From NCBI RefSeq assembly GCF_030867145.1, contig NC_134415.1, forward strand, positions 8,596,417 through 8,660,416: 64,000 bases of DNA, given 5' to 3'. A program made the position numbers and the translations under genes. The notes under the pieces were generated by a model. That model was not told where the DNA came from and searched no databases. It saw only the letters and a list, made by a program, of their open reading frames with translations. The stretch's first letter is position 1; every line of letters starts with the position of its first letter. Below, in pieces: positions 34,815 to 47,797 of this stretch. Source of the stretch: Opisthocomus hoazin. Lineage: Eukaryota; Chordata; Aves; Opisthocomiformes; Opisthocomidae.

Positions 34815-35568
34815 CATAAAGTATTGAGCCTAATTTGTCATGACGTGCATAGATGAAGGGATGAAACCTGATGCAATTCAGTGTATCATCATCACATACA
34901 TAACTGAGTGGGGAAGCAGACACTTTGGAAGGGGGAATCACCCTGCAGGAAGACCTGGTTAGGCTGGAAGAGTGGGCTAACAAGAGTCTGATGAAGTTCA
35001 ACAAAGGTGGATGTAAGGTCTTGCACCTGGGAAAACATAACCCAGGAGTGCAGCACAGGACGGGATCTACCCAGCTGAGGAGCAGCCCAGTGTAAAGGGA
35101 CCTGGGGCACAACAAGCTCAATATGAGCGAACAGTGTGCTGCTGGCAAAGCAAGCCAACAGCGTGCTGGGTTGCATCAACAGGGGCATCACCAGCAGAGA
35201 TCAAGAAGTCATTATCCCACCCTATTCAGCTCTTGTCAGGCCACTCCTGGAATACTGTGTTCAGTTTTGGTCCCCACTGTGCAAGAAAAGATGTGGACAG
35301 GCTGGAGATGGTGCAGGGCAGGGCCACAGGGATGACCAAAGGTCTGGGAAGCCTGCCTTGTGAGGAAAGTCTGAAAGAACTGGGTTTGTTCAGCCTTGAG
35401 AAAATAAGGCCTAGGGGAGACCTTATGACCATGTTCCAGTATTTAAAGGGTGGCTACAAGGAAAGTGGAGGCTCCCCTTTTACAAGCAGTCACATGGAAA
35501 AGATGAGGGGTAACGGGTACAAGTTACTCCTGCAGAGATTCCGACTGGACACAAGAAGATGATTTTCT
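34815..35568 (+). mobile_element. CR1 LINE fragment lacking its 3' end
   Basis: Translation of 35134-35562 gives CR1 ORF2 blocks [34 protein letters not shown] and RGNGYKLLLQRFRLDTRR. The upstream part (from about 34815) matches the reverse-transcriptase distal region at the DNA level, with frameshifts. Similarity stops at about 35568, just after the point where other copies read 'MRKNFF', so the last part of ORF2, the 3'UTR and the octamer tail are missing. That is unusual: CR1 insertions are normally truncated at the 5' end and keep the 3' end. A later deletion is the simplest explanation. The left boundary is approximate. Confidence 0.85.
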
Positions 35569-35721
35569 CATGCAAATGTTGTTTGAAGAAGAGATAAAGC
35601 TGTGTGAAAGTGGTTCATCACAATGAGTATTTGCTTAAACCAGAACTTGCTTTTTGGTGCTCAGTACCATGACCAGTTTTAGTTTGATATCTCCATTCAC
35701 TTTTAGAAACTTAAATACAGA

Positions 35722-36375
35722 GATTAACATTGAGCCAGCAGTGTGCCCTGGCTGCCAAGAAAGCCAATGGGATCATGGGATGCATTAGGAGGAGTGTGGC
35801 CAGCAGGTCGAGGGAGGTTCTCCTTCCCCTCTGCACTGCCCTAGTGAGGCCCCATCTGGAGTACTCTGTCCAGTTCTGGGCTCCCCAGGTCAAGAAAGAT
35901 GAGGAGCTACTGGAGAGAGTCCAGTGGAGGGCTACAAGGATGGTGAGGGGACCGGAGCATCTCTCCTACAAGGAGAGGCTGAGGGAGCTGGGCTTGCTCA
36001 GCCTGAAGAAGAGAAGGCTGCAAGGGGACCTAATAAATGTTTATAAATATCTGCAGGGTGGGTGTCAGGAGGATGGGGCCAGACTCTTTTCAGTGGTGCC
36101 CAGCGACAGGACAAGGGGCAATGGGCACAAACTGGAGCATAGAAAGTTCTGTCTGAACATGAGGAAGAACTTCTTCCCTCTGAGGATGACGGAGCCCTGG
36201 CCCAGGCTTCCCAGAGGGGCTGTGGAGTCTGCTTCTCTGGAGATATTCAAGACCCGCCTGGACGCGTTCCTGTGCAGCCTGCTCTGGGTGACCCTGCTTC
36301 AGCAGGGGGTTGGACTAGATGACTGACAGAGGTCCCTTCCAACCCTGACCATTCTGTGGTTCTGTGATTCTGTGA
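35722..36375 (+). mobile_element. CR1 LINE, 5'-truncated, well-preserved 3' end
   Basis: The copy starts within ORF2 at the [19 protein letters not shown] block and continues through [47 protein letters not shown] and the terminal block. The frame is unbroken for nearly 200 codons (to 36326), then comes a short 3'UTR ending in repeated TTCTGTGATT units at about 36354-36375. The unbroken frame and tidy tail suggest a relatively recent insertion within this locus. It lies only about 150 bases downstream of another CR1 in the same orientation, but the two overlap in consensus coordinates, so they are separate insertions and not one split element. Confidence 0.94.
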
Positions 36376-39300
36376 CATTTTCACTCTTGTCTTCCATATC
36401 TTGATCAAGAGCTGCTCGTATTTTTTGGATTGAAAGTTCCCCAGTTTCATTCTCACTGAAAATCACAAGCTCAATAATTTATCTGGAACACCACACTTTT
36501 GAAGACAGAACAGAAAAACTTTCTGATCCTTGCCAGGTGGTAGGAATAAAGAAGTTCGGAGTTTTTCTTCCTGATAATTTGCTATGACTTTGGCCAGGGG
36601 TTCAGTAGCTCCAAACAACTGACCAGCAACAAAACCAGAGCAAGGGGGGAACTCTCAACTATCCAGATGAAGTAGTGCTGAAATTTATCACCCTTTCCAG
36701 AATTTTACCAGAAGTAAACTATTAGAATAAGACAGCAAAAGGGAAGTGATCGTGGGAAGTCTCTTCAAAGACAATCACTATCTGCAGACTGCCTAAAGAT
36801 ACAAGTCTTTATAGGATCTAACCTACCTCCATGCTTCAGAGGTTCCAAAGAGATTGCTGTGGGATTTACCTTCTGACAGCTCGTAGGGCGAGACCTTAAT
36901 AACAGAAATCTTTTCGCTTCTACACAGACAGGAAATACCTGGTCATATTTCCACAACTGTTAAAGGTTTTCCAGTGACCTAAAGTAGACAATTTAGGCTG
37001 CTGCCTGCTTCTGCAGGATGACTTCAGAAATGTTGTGTTGTTGGTAAACAGACTTTTACTGTACGACCTTTGAAGTCGATGTTAGTATTTCCATTTGTCC
37101 CTGCAGAGGTGACAGGTAGCCAATTTCTAGTAAACCGCTTTACCCCCTCCAAGCTGAATTTTTAAATAATAAATGGTAAAATGTGAAAAGGTCAAAAAGC
37201 CCCATGCTTTAGGGACTAAATCAATCCCCGTTCCCAATGCTTAAGAGAGAAGATTATAACAGAAATGGGTTACCCCGCATGTACCTGTTGCTGCTTCTCC
37301 ACTTACGGCCCCCGCTGTCAGGGAGGGAATGATTGAATGAAGGGGCAACAGGACTCCACTTGGTATGGCAACTCTCAAGAAAGGCTGCTTTGCAGGCGTG
37401 TGAAGTATTGTTTCACTAACAACTGGCGTAAATCAGCACCAATGACATCATGCAGCCGCAAATGGTGTCCCTCCCGCTGCCTGCTTTCCTGCAGACACAC
37501 CATCTGTCTCAGTCAAAGGCGCTGGAGGCTTGAGTCGAAGCCCATTGCAGTTACTGGAAAGATTCCCATGAATCTTTGACTCTGTGACTCATCTGTAGCT
37601 TATACAATGCACAATATGTCAGGCTCACAAACTGCACTGTGCAAGGCTTAAACAAGACACAAAGCAGCAGCCAGCTCTCTCACACCAATGTACACTGGCG
37701 TGTATGATCTGCTGAAACTATCGCAGCTGCAGTGATGTATAGCAGGAGTAGGCAAGAGGGGGAAAAAACTCTGAACTGATACCTTTTATTGAGATGACTT
37801 TAGGAGACAAGAGGACTCCCTCAGAGCCAGAGGAACCAGTTCTGTTTTTGTATCTCTGGGGTGATACTACCACCAGGGGGATGATGCACCTAAAAGGAAA
37901 ATCGTGGGCCCTGATGCCTGAGGAAATCAAACACCATGGGAGAGGTAGGAGGAAAGAATCTCTCAAGGAACATGAAGAGTAGGCAGAATTCAGTGGCAGC
38001 AAATAAAATGGGAGGATGACATAAAAATAGCCAGCTATATCTACAGATTCAAGTTGCCTCCTTAAATAAAAATGACAGCACTTTTCTTTTCCATGATTAT
38101 ATAGAGGGACCCAGTTCCCTGCATGGAGCTCCCACTGCAGTCAGCATGAGTCACTTGTGCAGGCTGCTGGGAAGTATGTCCCCAGGGGAGCTAATTGTTG
38201 CATATATCATAACAAACTTGCAGAAGAGGTTTTATAAACACCTGCCACCGTTTCATTATCTCCAGTTCAGGAAACAGAACAACAGTCCACCTAAATGACG
38301 TGGTATAGTATTTTCCACAGATTCTGAAAGTAAAAAAGTGAAGAGCAAGTCCTGACAACACCTTCAGTTTCAAAGTTATTTTCAGGTAAAACATGTATTT
38401 TAAGAAGCATGCTAATTTAATGTCCAGTCGCCCGTAGGAACACGCAGTAGTTAGGACCTCTTCTCTCACTTCACGGACAAGAAGAAGAGAGAACCAAAAG
38501 GCTCCTAAGTGCCTGATTTCACTCCTGGACTTGCATAAAACAAAACACTCCACCAGTGCTAACTGTTCAGAGGAACTCAGTCAGATGAGAAATATAAAAT
38601 ATGATTGTATAAAGGCAGCAGAACAGAAAGAAGGTTTTATGAAGGATAATGCTTATATCTTGCAGTCCATAGATTAAAAAGTCTATTGGCCTAAAATTGA
38701 ACATGGCTAGAAAATAAGTTTATGACTACAACCTGTCCTGTCTGCAAAACCTTACTTCTATTTTTATTATATACTTATGCACCTTTAAAGCATGAGTCTG
38801 CTTGTGGTTTAATCAAGATCTTTGAGCAACCAAATCCTTTTATTGATCAAGTACTGAATATGAGCCTTATATGGCAACTGAGATCCCTGTCCCACCATTA
38901 GCAATGGTAGAGGCTCTATGACAATTAAGAGCATTTAGCTCTTTCCTCAAGGAACTGCAGTGAAGGGCACCAACTCTTCTCGTGTTTAGTGCTTTCTGCT
39001 CCTGTGAAGCAGAGACATAGAATAGACACAAGGTTTATTCTTACTTTCTCATTCCAGGAGACAGACTGAGAGGCTAGAGGCAGGCAAAAGGAAAAGGACT
39101 TCAGAAACCATGGAGATAGAAAATGAGGGGAAAATCTCAAGCAGAACACCTAATCCAGAAACAAAATTGTGGGATTGGCAGCAGAATTTTTCTGGATTAG
39201 TGGTTATCTATGTGCCTTGTACTCAAGAAATCCCTTCTCCTGAGGGACTTCGCTTGGGTGGGTAAGTGAGAAGGTGTTGTATGAAACTGCTTGTCTCCAT

Positions 39301-40984
39301 ACGGGCAGCAATATACTGAGGTAATCACACCTCTCGCTAGGTACAGTCTACTGAAAAATAGGGTTGGGATAAATAGTTACACTCATCTTCATAATCTTGT
39401 ATCAGACAATGGGGGATAACTAATAATAACAATTATTAATAAATATTAAACAAAAAATTTAAAAGGGAATAGGGATCATGTGATTGTTCCCAGGCTGACA
39501 ATGTTTCTCCGAGCCTGTCAGTTGTTTTGTGCAGACCCTCCTTTTATACACTTTCCTCAAAACGTGTCAGAGGAAGATGCAGCTACATACCTGTCCCCTG
39601 CACAGCTTGTGTTTTAGGCAGTGTGGCCTCACACATGCAAAGCAGTCTTCACTCAGCAGAGCAAAGCAACAGAACAGATCGACTGGCTCAACACCTATTT
39701 AGAAAAAAACAAACCTCAAGCTGATCTATTTAGTTGTCACGAGCTTCAGCATTTGGACAGTTTGATCTTTTTAACACTTCATTGACTTTTATACAGTAGC
39801 AAATCAATTCAAGAAAGAAATGCAGCAAACATGGAACTTAGCACATAAATGGAACAGAAAATACAGTCAAGGACTAGGATGGCTGCAGATACCACCTTCT
39901 ACTGATGGTCACTTTTGATTGAGTCACATTAGCTTGAAAAAAACACTGAACTGAACAAAACACACTATTTGCTTTTTATTTTGTCCAAACGTTCTTTGGA
40001 GTCTTTCCTATATCCCTATATTTTGACCGTGTACTAGTGTAAATGAGAAATTACTCCAAAGAAATCAATAGATATTAACTGGAATAGGCAAAACGAGAAT
40101 TAAGTTGAAAAGCAGTAGCTGTCTATACCCTTAGAGCATCTCTAACACAGGAACCTACAGTGTCCTTCCAAACACTTCACGGGTGAGAGTTCCACTCTAC
40201 TTCCATTTTGTCACAGACTAAGAATCTGGCAAATACAGAAAAGCATTTTCCCAGATCTAGGAAACTCACTGATTAGAGCAGGCTTGAGTGCAATTCCAAT
40301 CTGGCTTTCTCCCTTAAATACCAGCAATAGGTCTAAAATGTCCTAATTTAAAAAGATTCCAGAAGAAAAGTTTCATTCTGCACTGGGTAGCAGGGATCTG
40401 AGTCCCTTTTTTATATTTGTTACTGCTTACCCAATCCACATACCTTAAAATTACCTGGGAAAGCATTGGCATCCAACAGTATCTGGCCGAACGGGAAGAA
40501 CTCCAAGTCCTATCAAACGTATAGCACTGGCCGCACCTAGTGTTTTGTGACTGTATTTATAGAACAGGGATATGGAAACATTCAATAAAGGAAAAAACAC
40601 CCTCTTATTATGGCTTGACCAATTCAGAAATTACAGTCTATACTCACACTGCCTGAAGGATTGTCTGACATGGCCTGTCTAAGGGAAGATGGCTGGAGAC
40701 AAGTTTCCCCCTTAGCCCCAGTTCTTTTAATTTTAGGGGTTTTTTTTTTGCCTCCAGCTGGTTTCCTCATTGGAAGGGATGTAATGATGTAGGACACTCG
40801 GCTGGCTGGGCCTGGCATGATGGATGACGGGACTATTTGCCAAAAGCTTGCCTGCACTGCAGCAGTCTCACAGGAAACCCCTGTGCACGAATGCCATGGT
40901 GTGAGGTGTTGCCTGGATGAGGCTTTTCCAGAACAAAGCACAGCATCATGGCTTCCTCATGTTAGGCAAAAATGTATTTGTATT
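36376..40984. other. Intergenic stretch, no gene recognised
   Basis: Unique-looking AT-rich sequence. Open frames are short and unrelated to known proteins. A consensus-like splice donor (GGTAAGTG) near 39260 has no supporting exon. I identified no repeats. Confidence 0.45.
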
Positions 40985-41400
40985 GGAAGGGCTGCAGAGA
41001 GAGATGTTGGGAATCTAAAACTATCCTATAAGAGGAGACTAGAACAGATAAGCTTGTTCCGACTAACAAAGTCTGGGAGGGCATATGACTGCTTTCTGGC
41101 AAAACATTGGAAGGAAACACAGAGAAAGGGAAAGTGCAGTTTAAGCAATGGGATTCTGTTGGCACAAGAAGACATGGCTGTGAACCAGCCACATAAAAAT
41201 TTAGATGATTATTTCTACCCGTCAGCAAAGTAATACTCTGGAACAGGCTTCCGGGCAGGAACAGTGCCTGCAAGAGGCCTAATCAGTTTTAAGATGAAGC
41301 TTCATAAATCTGATGAAGGGATAATGAGACAAGGCTGCCTACAACAGCAGATTACTGGACACCCTCTTTTAGGAGATCCCTACAAGCGCAAAGCTCCCAG
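40985..41400 (+). mobile_element. Ancient CR1-clade LINE fragment (3' part of ORF2)
   Basis: The DNA matches, with heavy decay, the turtle/crocodile-type CR1 3' region. There is a block like YKRRLEQISLFRLTKSGRAYD, then GGCACAAGAAGACATGGCTG, then a 'TCTGGAACAGGCTTCC' block near 41238, and a 'TTTTAAGATGAAGCTTCATAA' block near 41290. The order is that of the consensus (LWNRLP-type motif, then a KxKLHKSD-type motif). Its family lies closer to the relic at 7150-8440 than to the young copies. Frameshifts and substitutions are frequent. Confidence 0.7.
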
Positions 41401-44400
41401 ACAAATAAGGCAGTAGTTTCTCCTGCTGTGAATACTTGCTAAACAGTATATTGAGTCCACTAAACTATATGCACCTAGAAATGTATCCTTCATTCAGGTC
41501 TTGGCTTAAAAATATTGCTATTTCAAAGTGCTATATATAAACTGGCCTTTTGCATACATGAGAAAATTGAATGGCATGTTGAGACAGAATTAGCTCAGAT
41601 TTTCCCCATTTGTATCATCCCTTATTTTCAGATACTTAGATGACCTTATTATTGTAGTTTGTCCTTCCATTATTATTTTGCAAGATGCTAGTAACTAGCC
41701 TCATTATTTCGTGGCTTTAATACAAAACATTTAAAACCTTTTCTACAAAGCGGTAAATTTATTCATGAATTAATAAAGCATGCCATAATGCCCAGAACTG
41801 CTCCATATGGAAGAGCTGTTAAATCAGGGAAAGTGTACTACGCTTGGAATTTTGAACCTGTCCCTGAAACGCCAGAGTGGAAAAACAGCTAGGCCAGCTA
41901 TCCTCAGCGTTGATTTTAGGGGTTTTTTTTCAGAACTGGAGCAAACAATTGGAGATCAGAGGTTTAGTGTGTGAAAACTACCTTTCGCAAAGATTCAGTG
42001 TCAGACGAGTCGCAGATCTGTACCTTCTCCCACAATCCGTTCCGACTGCTCCGCTGTGCTCTGGGGCGGCCAGCAGCCAGGTAGTCCCTGCTTGACCAAG
42101 ACTGTGGGACATGTTGGTGACCCAGGACACTGACTGCCCGGCGTGACAGCTGGTCCCAGCGGCCTGGAGGCAGACGGTCTGACAGGCCCAAAAACGTGCT
42201 GGAAGAAAAAGCAACCTGTTGGGGTTTGTTGCGTGTTTTACTGGAATGAACATTTTCACAACAGCTTGCTTTGTTGGAACTTTGTTTCCATGGGGAACTC
42301 TTCAATGAGAAGATCACTGACTAGACCAAATATTACCGCTGACTTTGCCAGTACAGAGCAGAACTTAGGTTGTTTCACAGGCCTGAGCTTCCCTCTGCCT
42401 GCACTGTTTGAGTCTTTCCAATTCAACCTTCATGCTGGCATTCGTAATGCCTTTGTTCAAGCAAAATGACAGCAATTGCTGCGATATATATTACTGATAG
42501 AAATGAACTTAACTCCATTTCAGTGCAGCTTTTTGGGACATTTGCTGTGAAGCATAGTACTGCCAAGGGACCCATAAACTAAAGATTGCGTAGGGCCTAG
42601 ATGCCTTAATGCAGAATCATCTCAGTAGCGCGACAGCAGCTAAGAGCTCTAAGATAATTCAGTAAAATGATAGCATCTTCCTTAGAACAGCTGTTTTCTA
42701 GTAAGTCAGGAAGTCTGTCTGGCACAGTGCCACTCTGAGCGGGACGCCTCGCCATGTTTGGCCAGATTACGACTCATCTCTTTGTGCTGCTCTTTTAACA
42801 AGAGGAAAGTGGTTCCACTCCCCAAGATGGCCACTCATCTTTGCTGTTCCTTTTTCTACTAAAATTTTACTTTATGAACCTGCTGCATTTCCTGGTGTTA
42901 CCCTTCAAATCCCCGGTCACCACGGGTTTTGCAGGGAATTTGCTAAATTACATTCCTTTGTAGTCTAGGCACTGCAGCAGAAGTTCTGCAGGTCCAAACC
43001 CTACCCAGCTTCTCCCTGACTCAAGCCCATCCTGAACGCCCCTGCTTCAGGTTTGACAAGCTTACAGCTGGGGAGGGGTGAAAAGAGAGATGCTGTGTTG
43101 ATACACTGTCACCTGGTGGTGAGTACCGCTCCCACCCAGACTTCATGGGAAAATTCCCTACACCATGCCAGGTTCCCAGACTCCTGAACTTTATTTTACG
43201 GATTCAAGGTGAAGTCCTGAGAAATATCATTGCTCAAGCTGTGCTCGGGCATTGCTCACGCAGCACCTTTGGGCTGCTGCTTTCTTGCTGGCACTGCTCT
43301 TTCGCCAGGTCACCATGAACAGCAGCATCGATTCTCACCACCACTTTTTTTTGCAAATTGGCTGTCCACGCCGCAGAGAGCTCTGCCCGAACCATCAGTC
43401 TTTCTGTTACACACCTGCAGTAGACAGGGCTAAACCTGTGTTCGAGCAATGGTGTTTGAGTACTGCCTAAATAGAAACCGGTGCTGCCTGGAGCCCGGCC
43501 CTCCCTTCCCAGGGTGAAGTAGGCAGCCAGGCTGCTGATCTGCAAGACGGATCCAACTTTTCAAAGTGATTCTGGTTCTTTTGGGCAAACTCCAGTTGTG
43601 GCTGCCAGCTTCCCTGGCAGAGTCCCTGTGCCTGCCCTCAGGAACAGGACCCTTCAGCCGCTGGCTGCGAAAGCAACGCCATCCAGCTTCAGAAGACAAC
43701 AGCAGACACTAAGAAACACCTTCAGCTGAAGAAGTGCTACTTGCCTAACACGGTACTCTCAAAAGTAGTTCTAGCTCTACTCTTCTTTTCAGGCCTTGCT
43801 CCAGAATGTGTGGCTATTCAGCTAAAGACACTGTAACATTTTAGTCATTACATATTTTTCAAGATTTGAGAATGCTGTGCCTTACCCTGATGTTATGCAG
43901 GCCTTGAGCAACCAGAGCACAGGGGGGGCACGAAAATGCCCGCCCAAAAATACAGAAATGAAGAATATCCCACAAAAAACAAATGTCACAGTAGGTCAAA
44001 CATGAGATCAGATTCTGCTCCGCTGATTTACCAGCGTGAATACACAGTTGCAGAGCACTCACATTTGCTACTGAGATGAGGTATGAGAGTACCGGCCTTA
44101 AATGTTTCCTCTCTGACTAAAATTCGCCCTCTTTGCTTTTTGTTTGCTAATTAGCAGATTTTAAAACTGAAAATGCAAAAGGAGTGTTGACTCTCCTACC
44201 AGCTAAAATATGTGGTGAAAACATGCAATGGTGCAGAGCTCTAACCTCAACATTCCTTGGAAGGGGAGTAGAGAATTCTTTGCAAAAGATCTTGACATTT
44301 TGTTTCAGCTGATTTTGCAGCTTGGCAATTTTTCTTCACCCAAGGATCACAGCCCACCACTTGGGGATTGTAATGAAGTATGGGACAATTATTGTTTAGC

Positions 44401-46094
44401 AGTTCTTTAAAGTATTTCTAAAACTGACGGACTGGCTTCTGCATACACCGTGTAGGAAGGTTTCCACTTGTGGAACCCTTTACAAAGGTGAATTCTTTTC
44501 AAATTGCCAGAGATTGTTTGTATAGGAGTGGGGGAGAAAAGAAACAGCACTTCACATCTGAGATGCTGTACTGACCTTAATTACAATGCATTCTAAACAC
44601 CTTAGCAGACAGCTTTCTCTGTCACTTATACTGGATTACGTCAAACAAATTACTTAAAATTCTAGACTGAACCTGTTACTTCTGTTTTTGTCCCATGGCC
44701 ACTGTGGATGTTATCTTTTAATCCTTCTGTTCCTCTCTTGTACGACTCTTCCATTAACTTCCTTTAGTGATGTTTATGTGATTTTTACTGTTGTTCAGGC
44801 AACCTCACAATGCTTAGCCTTGCCTACTACAAAAACCACTTCTGCAGACCTTCACCTGAAAAGCAAAACATCAGTTACAGACAGTGTTGTTAAGTCCTTC
44901 TGCTGAACCCTACAGGGTCGGAGCACAACCACCAGCCTCCCTTCTGACACCGTCCCTTTTTTCTGTCCAGTCAAACACCCCTTCTAGCCAGCCATATCAC
45001 CACTGAGGTTCATAATTAGCTCTGTGAAACTTGTCATCCAAATCAGTTAACCCCCTGTTTTGGCAACTCATCTACTCCTTGCTGATCCAGATGACTCTTC
45101 CTCTGGGTCGTCCAAACTGTCCTGGGTAGCCTTCTTGATTCTTCCTCTTATCATCCTTGACTTTAACCCTTTTCTGTTGCCTCTGGTACCAATTTCTCAT
45201 TCTTTCTTCAAAAACTTTCACAGTCTAGTTCTACCCTAGCAAAAGCCTACTTTTCTACTTGTATTCCTGCATTTTCACATTGTCTCCCATGCTACCCCAG
45301 AAAAACCTTCCTCTTGCGAGTCACTAAACCCATCACTGATGTACTACTGAGTTCCTCTTCAGAAGTGTGCCCTTCCTTAACACATCCTGGTAACTGCAAC
45401 CCAGTAATAGATGTGAGGCCTATGCACATAATTTTTGCCTGGCTGTTTCTGTTCATTTGCCCCAGATCCAGCCCGCTCTTTGAGCTCACCTACCTGTCAC
45501 CCATCCTGTTTCAGCCTGTAAGTCTCCACGGATGGGGCTGCCGTTTTTCTGATGTATTTGTTTTCTCTCACATGCATACACACACGGGCTGGAATTTAAA
45601 CCAAATCACATCAGAAAAACCTCCTCGTTGCCGTAAGTTTGATAACCTTTTTTATAGGCAGCAAAGACGTGTAGGCAAAGCATTTTTCTAATCTTTACTT
45701 TAAAGAAGGGTTGTGAAGAGTTGCACTTGTATCAAAATGCAGAAGGGGCCCAAAATTTTCATCATCTGCCCCTCCTTCATCTCCATGAATCTGGCCTTAC
45801 CCCCAACGACAATATGCCAGTGAACAGCTCAGCACAGGAGTAAAGGTCTTGCAGTGTGGTGTAAGCGAGGAACAGACTTACTGAGCAGGCAGCTGAGCTG
45901 TGGCCCACTACTGTCACTGTCAGTGGAGCAGCAAACACGGTCAAAGCTATGCAGCCTTCCTCCTCATCCACCTCCACACGTTAGACCAAAGCTGCATCTG
46001 CCCTGCTTCTGTCAAATGGCAATTCTGTAAACCTTCTCATACTCATGGTCTAAAGTTGATCCTGACAGCAAAACCACGAAGTGAGAATCTGTTA

Positions 46095-46200
46095 TCAGCC
46101 CAATTTTAAAGCAAAAGAACTGAGCAAGTCATATCATCTTTCTGTCACAGAACTGTCAACAGAAAAGGCTTGAACACAAAGCCTTGCATTCAGACTTTGA
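46095..46200 (-). mobile_element. Possible MIR-type SINE fragment
   Basis: Plus-strand words in order, CAGCCCAATTTTAAAGCA, AGAACTGAGCAAGTCAT, GTCACAGAACTGTCA and GGCTTGAACACAAAGCC, parallel the reverse complement of the MIR core (CCCATTTTACAGATGAGG, AACTGAGGCACAGAG, GTCACACAGCTAG, GATTTGAACCCAGG). The match is diffuse and could be chance or a related CORE-SINE. Confidence 0.4.
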
Positions 46201-47774
46201 ATGTGGGATGCTCAATGGTCTCTTCCACACTTGACTTAGACAAGAACTGAGACACCTAATATTTCTGAAACTGCCAATTGTTTATTCTTAGGCCTGTAAA
46301 AGTTCTACCATGCATGGCTTGCAGTTCTGCACACTACTCAAGCAGAACATGCACCCACAGAAGACTGCAGAGCAAAGCAGAGAGATCAGACCGGCCCCTG
46401 TGCCAACCTCCAGCAAATGCTACAAAACTTTAACCAGCTCAATGACCCCCTGACCTCTCACTCAAACAGGCACCAACCACCAAACCTCTCACCTTTCTCG
46501 TCTCTAACAACCTCTGCTGAGTAGGTGCCAAATACTCTTTTAAATTCAGAGCAGCTGCTTCTAATCCATAGTACTTGAAGTCTGTTGCTTCTGTTTCACA
46601 CCTGTGCCTTAAAACTACTTCCCCCCAGCTGTTTGCTCTAATAAATCACAGCTTCCCACTAATGTGACTTCTTTCAAACAACGAGGATGTCATCAATTTC
46701 ATTTCTGTATCAGATCAATCTGTTCATGGAGTTCCTCAGCCAAAAGCAGCATTGAAGACAACATGCTGGAGCTGCACAAAACCAGGCAGCTGCCAGTGAG
46801 ATTGCGAAGGGTGGAGGGGCCTGGGGCAAGCTGCCTGGTGTTGGGTCAAGGAGAGAGCGCTGATGGTTGCTGTGTGGTTGAAAACCTGCAGCTCTTGGGG
46901 CTGTGTAAGGCCAACAGTGTGTTGATGCTCATTTCCTAAGAAGGTAGAAAAGGTAATTCAAAGTGCTGGAAGCAAGTCTGGGTGCAGCATTGAAGTAGCT
47001 GCTGGGTGGTCCCACAAGGGCTGCCTAAGGATGGGCTTTCATGGGTGCCTCTTGGGAAAAAAGGAAGGGAGCAAGGTATCAACACTGGGCTCTGTGCTGA
47101 CTGATGCTTCAGATATTTTTTCCTAGTGGTAATGGGATCGATTCATAGCAGGATTTAAGAGAACCCATTTGAGTACCAAGGAATGTAGAGGCTACGTTTT
47201 AAGAGTTTTCTTAGTAAAGATGTACTTGAGCTACACTAAATAAAGCTTTTAAATTTACTCCGGCAGTTACATGGATCTCAACTTTTCACGTGGTTCCTTA
47301 GAGACACTGGATAAAGCAGGACTGGATCTACCAGGTTTTCTCGTATATGACTGTTGGTGCAAGACCTCTCATTTCTTCTGCTTTTATGTGTACAACCTGC
47401 CCGCTTTAATATATTTACTTCAAGGCAGAGGTTCATGTCTCAAGTTTGCTGTGCATAGCCTGAAGCTCTGGTAAAATATATAAGTCTTTTCATAAAAGAG
47501 AAAGAGACCCAGCTGTGAAGTTTCAAATTTCAGCGCCTCTCCAATCTTGGAGTTTGGGCTGGAGTTCACAGTTGCTGATCTCCACTTTCCTATTTGGATG
47601 CTGTAAAGTAACAGCTGGTCTGTTCTTTGGGACAGTTCTTTTCTGTTCTCAGCAGCTCTGATATCAGATGCCAATTTAAGACCTTTGGGCTTCAAAACAG
47701 TGACCTTGTCTTTCACTTAGCCATTGAAGAGTGAATGGTTGTCATAAAATGAAGTAAAAGAATAGAAATACATT

Positions 47775-47797
47775 GCTAATGGGTGGCACCCATTAGC
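47775..47797. repeat. Perfect 10-bp inverted repeat with 3-nt loop
   Basis: GCTAATGGGT is followed by the loop GGC and then its exact complement ACCCATTAGC. It would form a tight hairpin on either strand. It contains two convergent CATTAG/CTAATG homeodomain-like cores (TAAT). No neighbouring gene or terminator context explains it. Confidence 0.75.
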
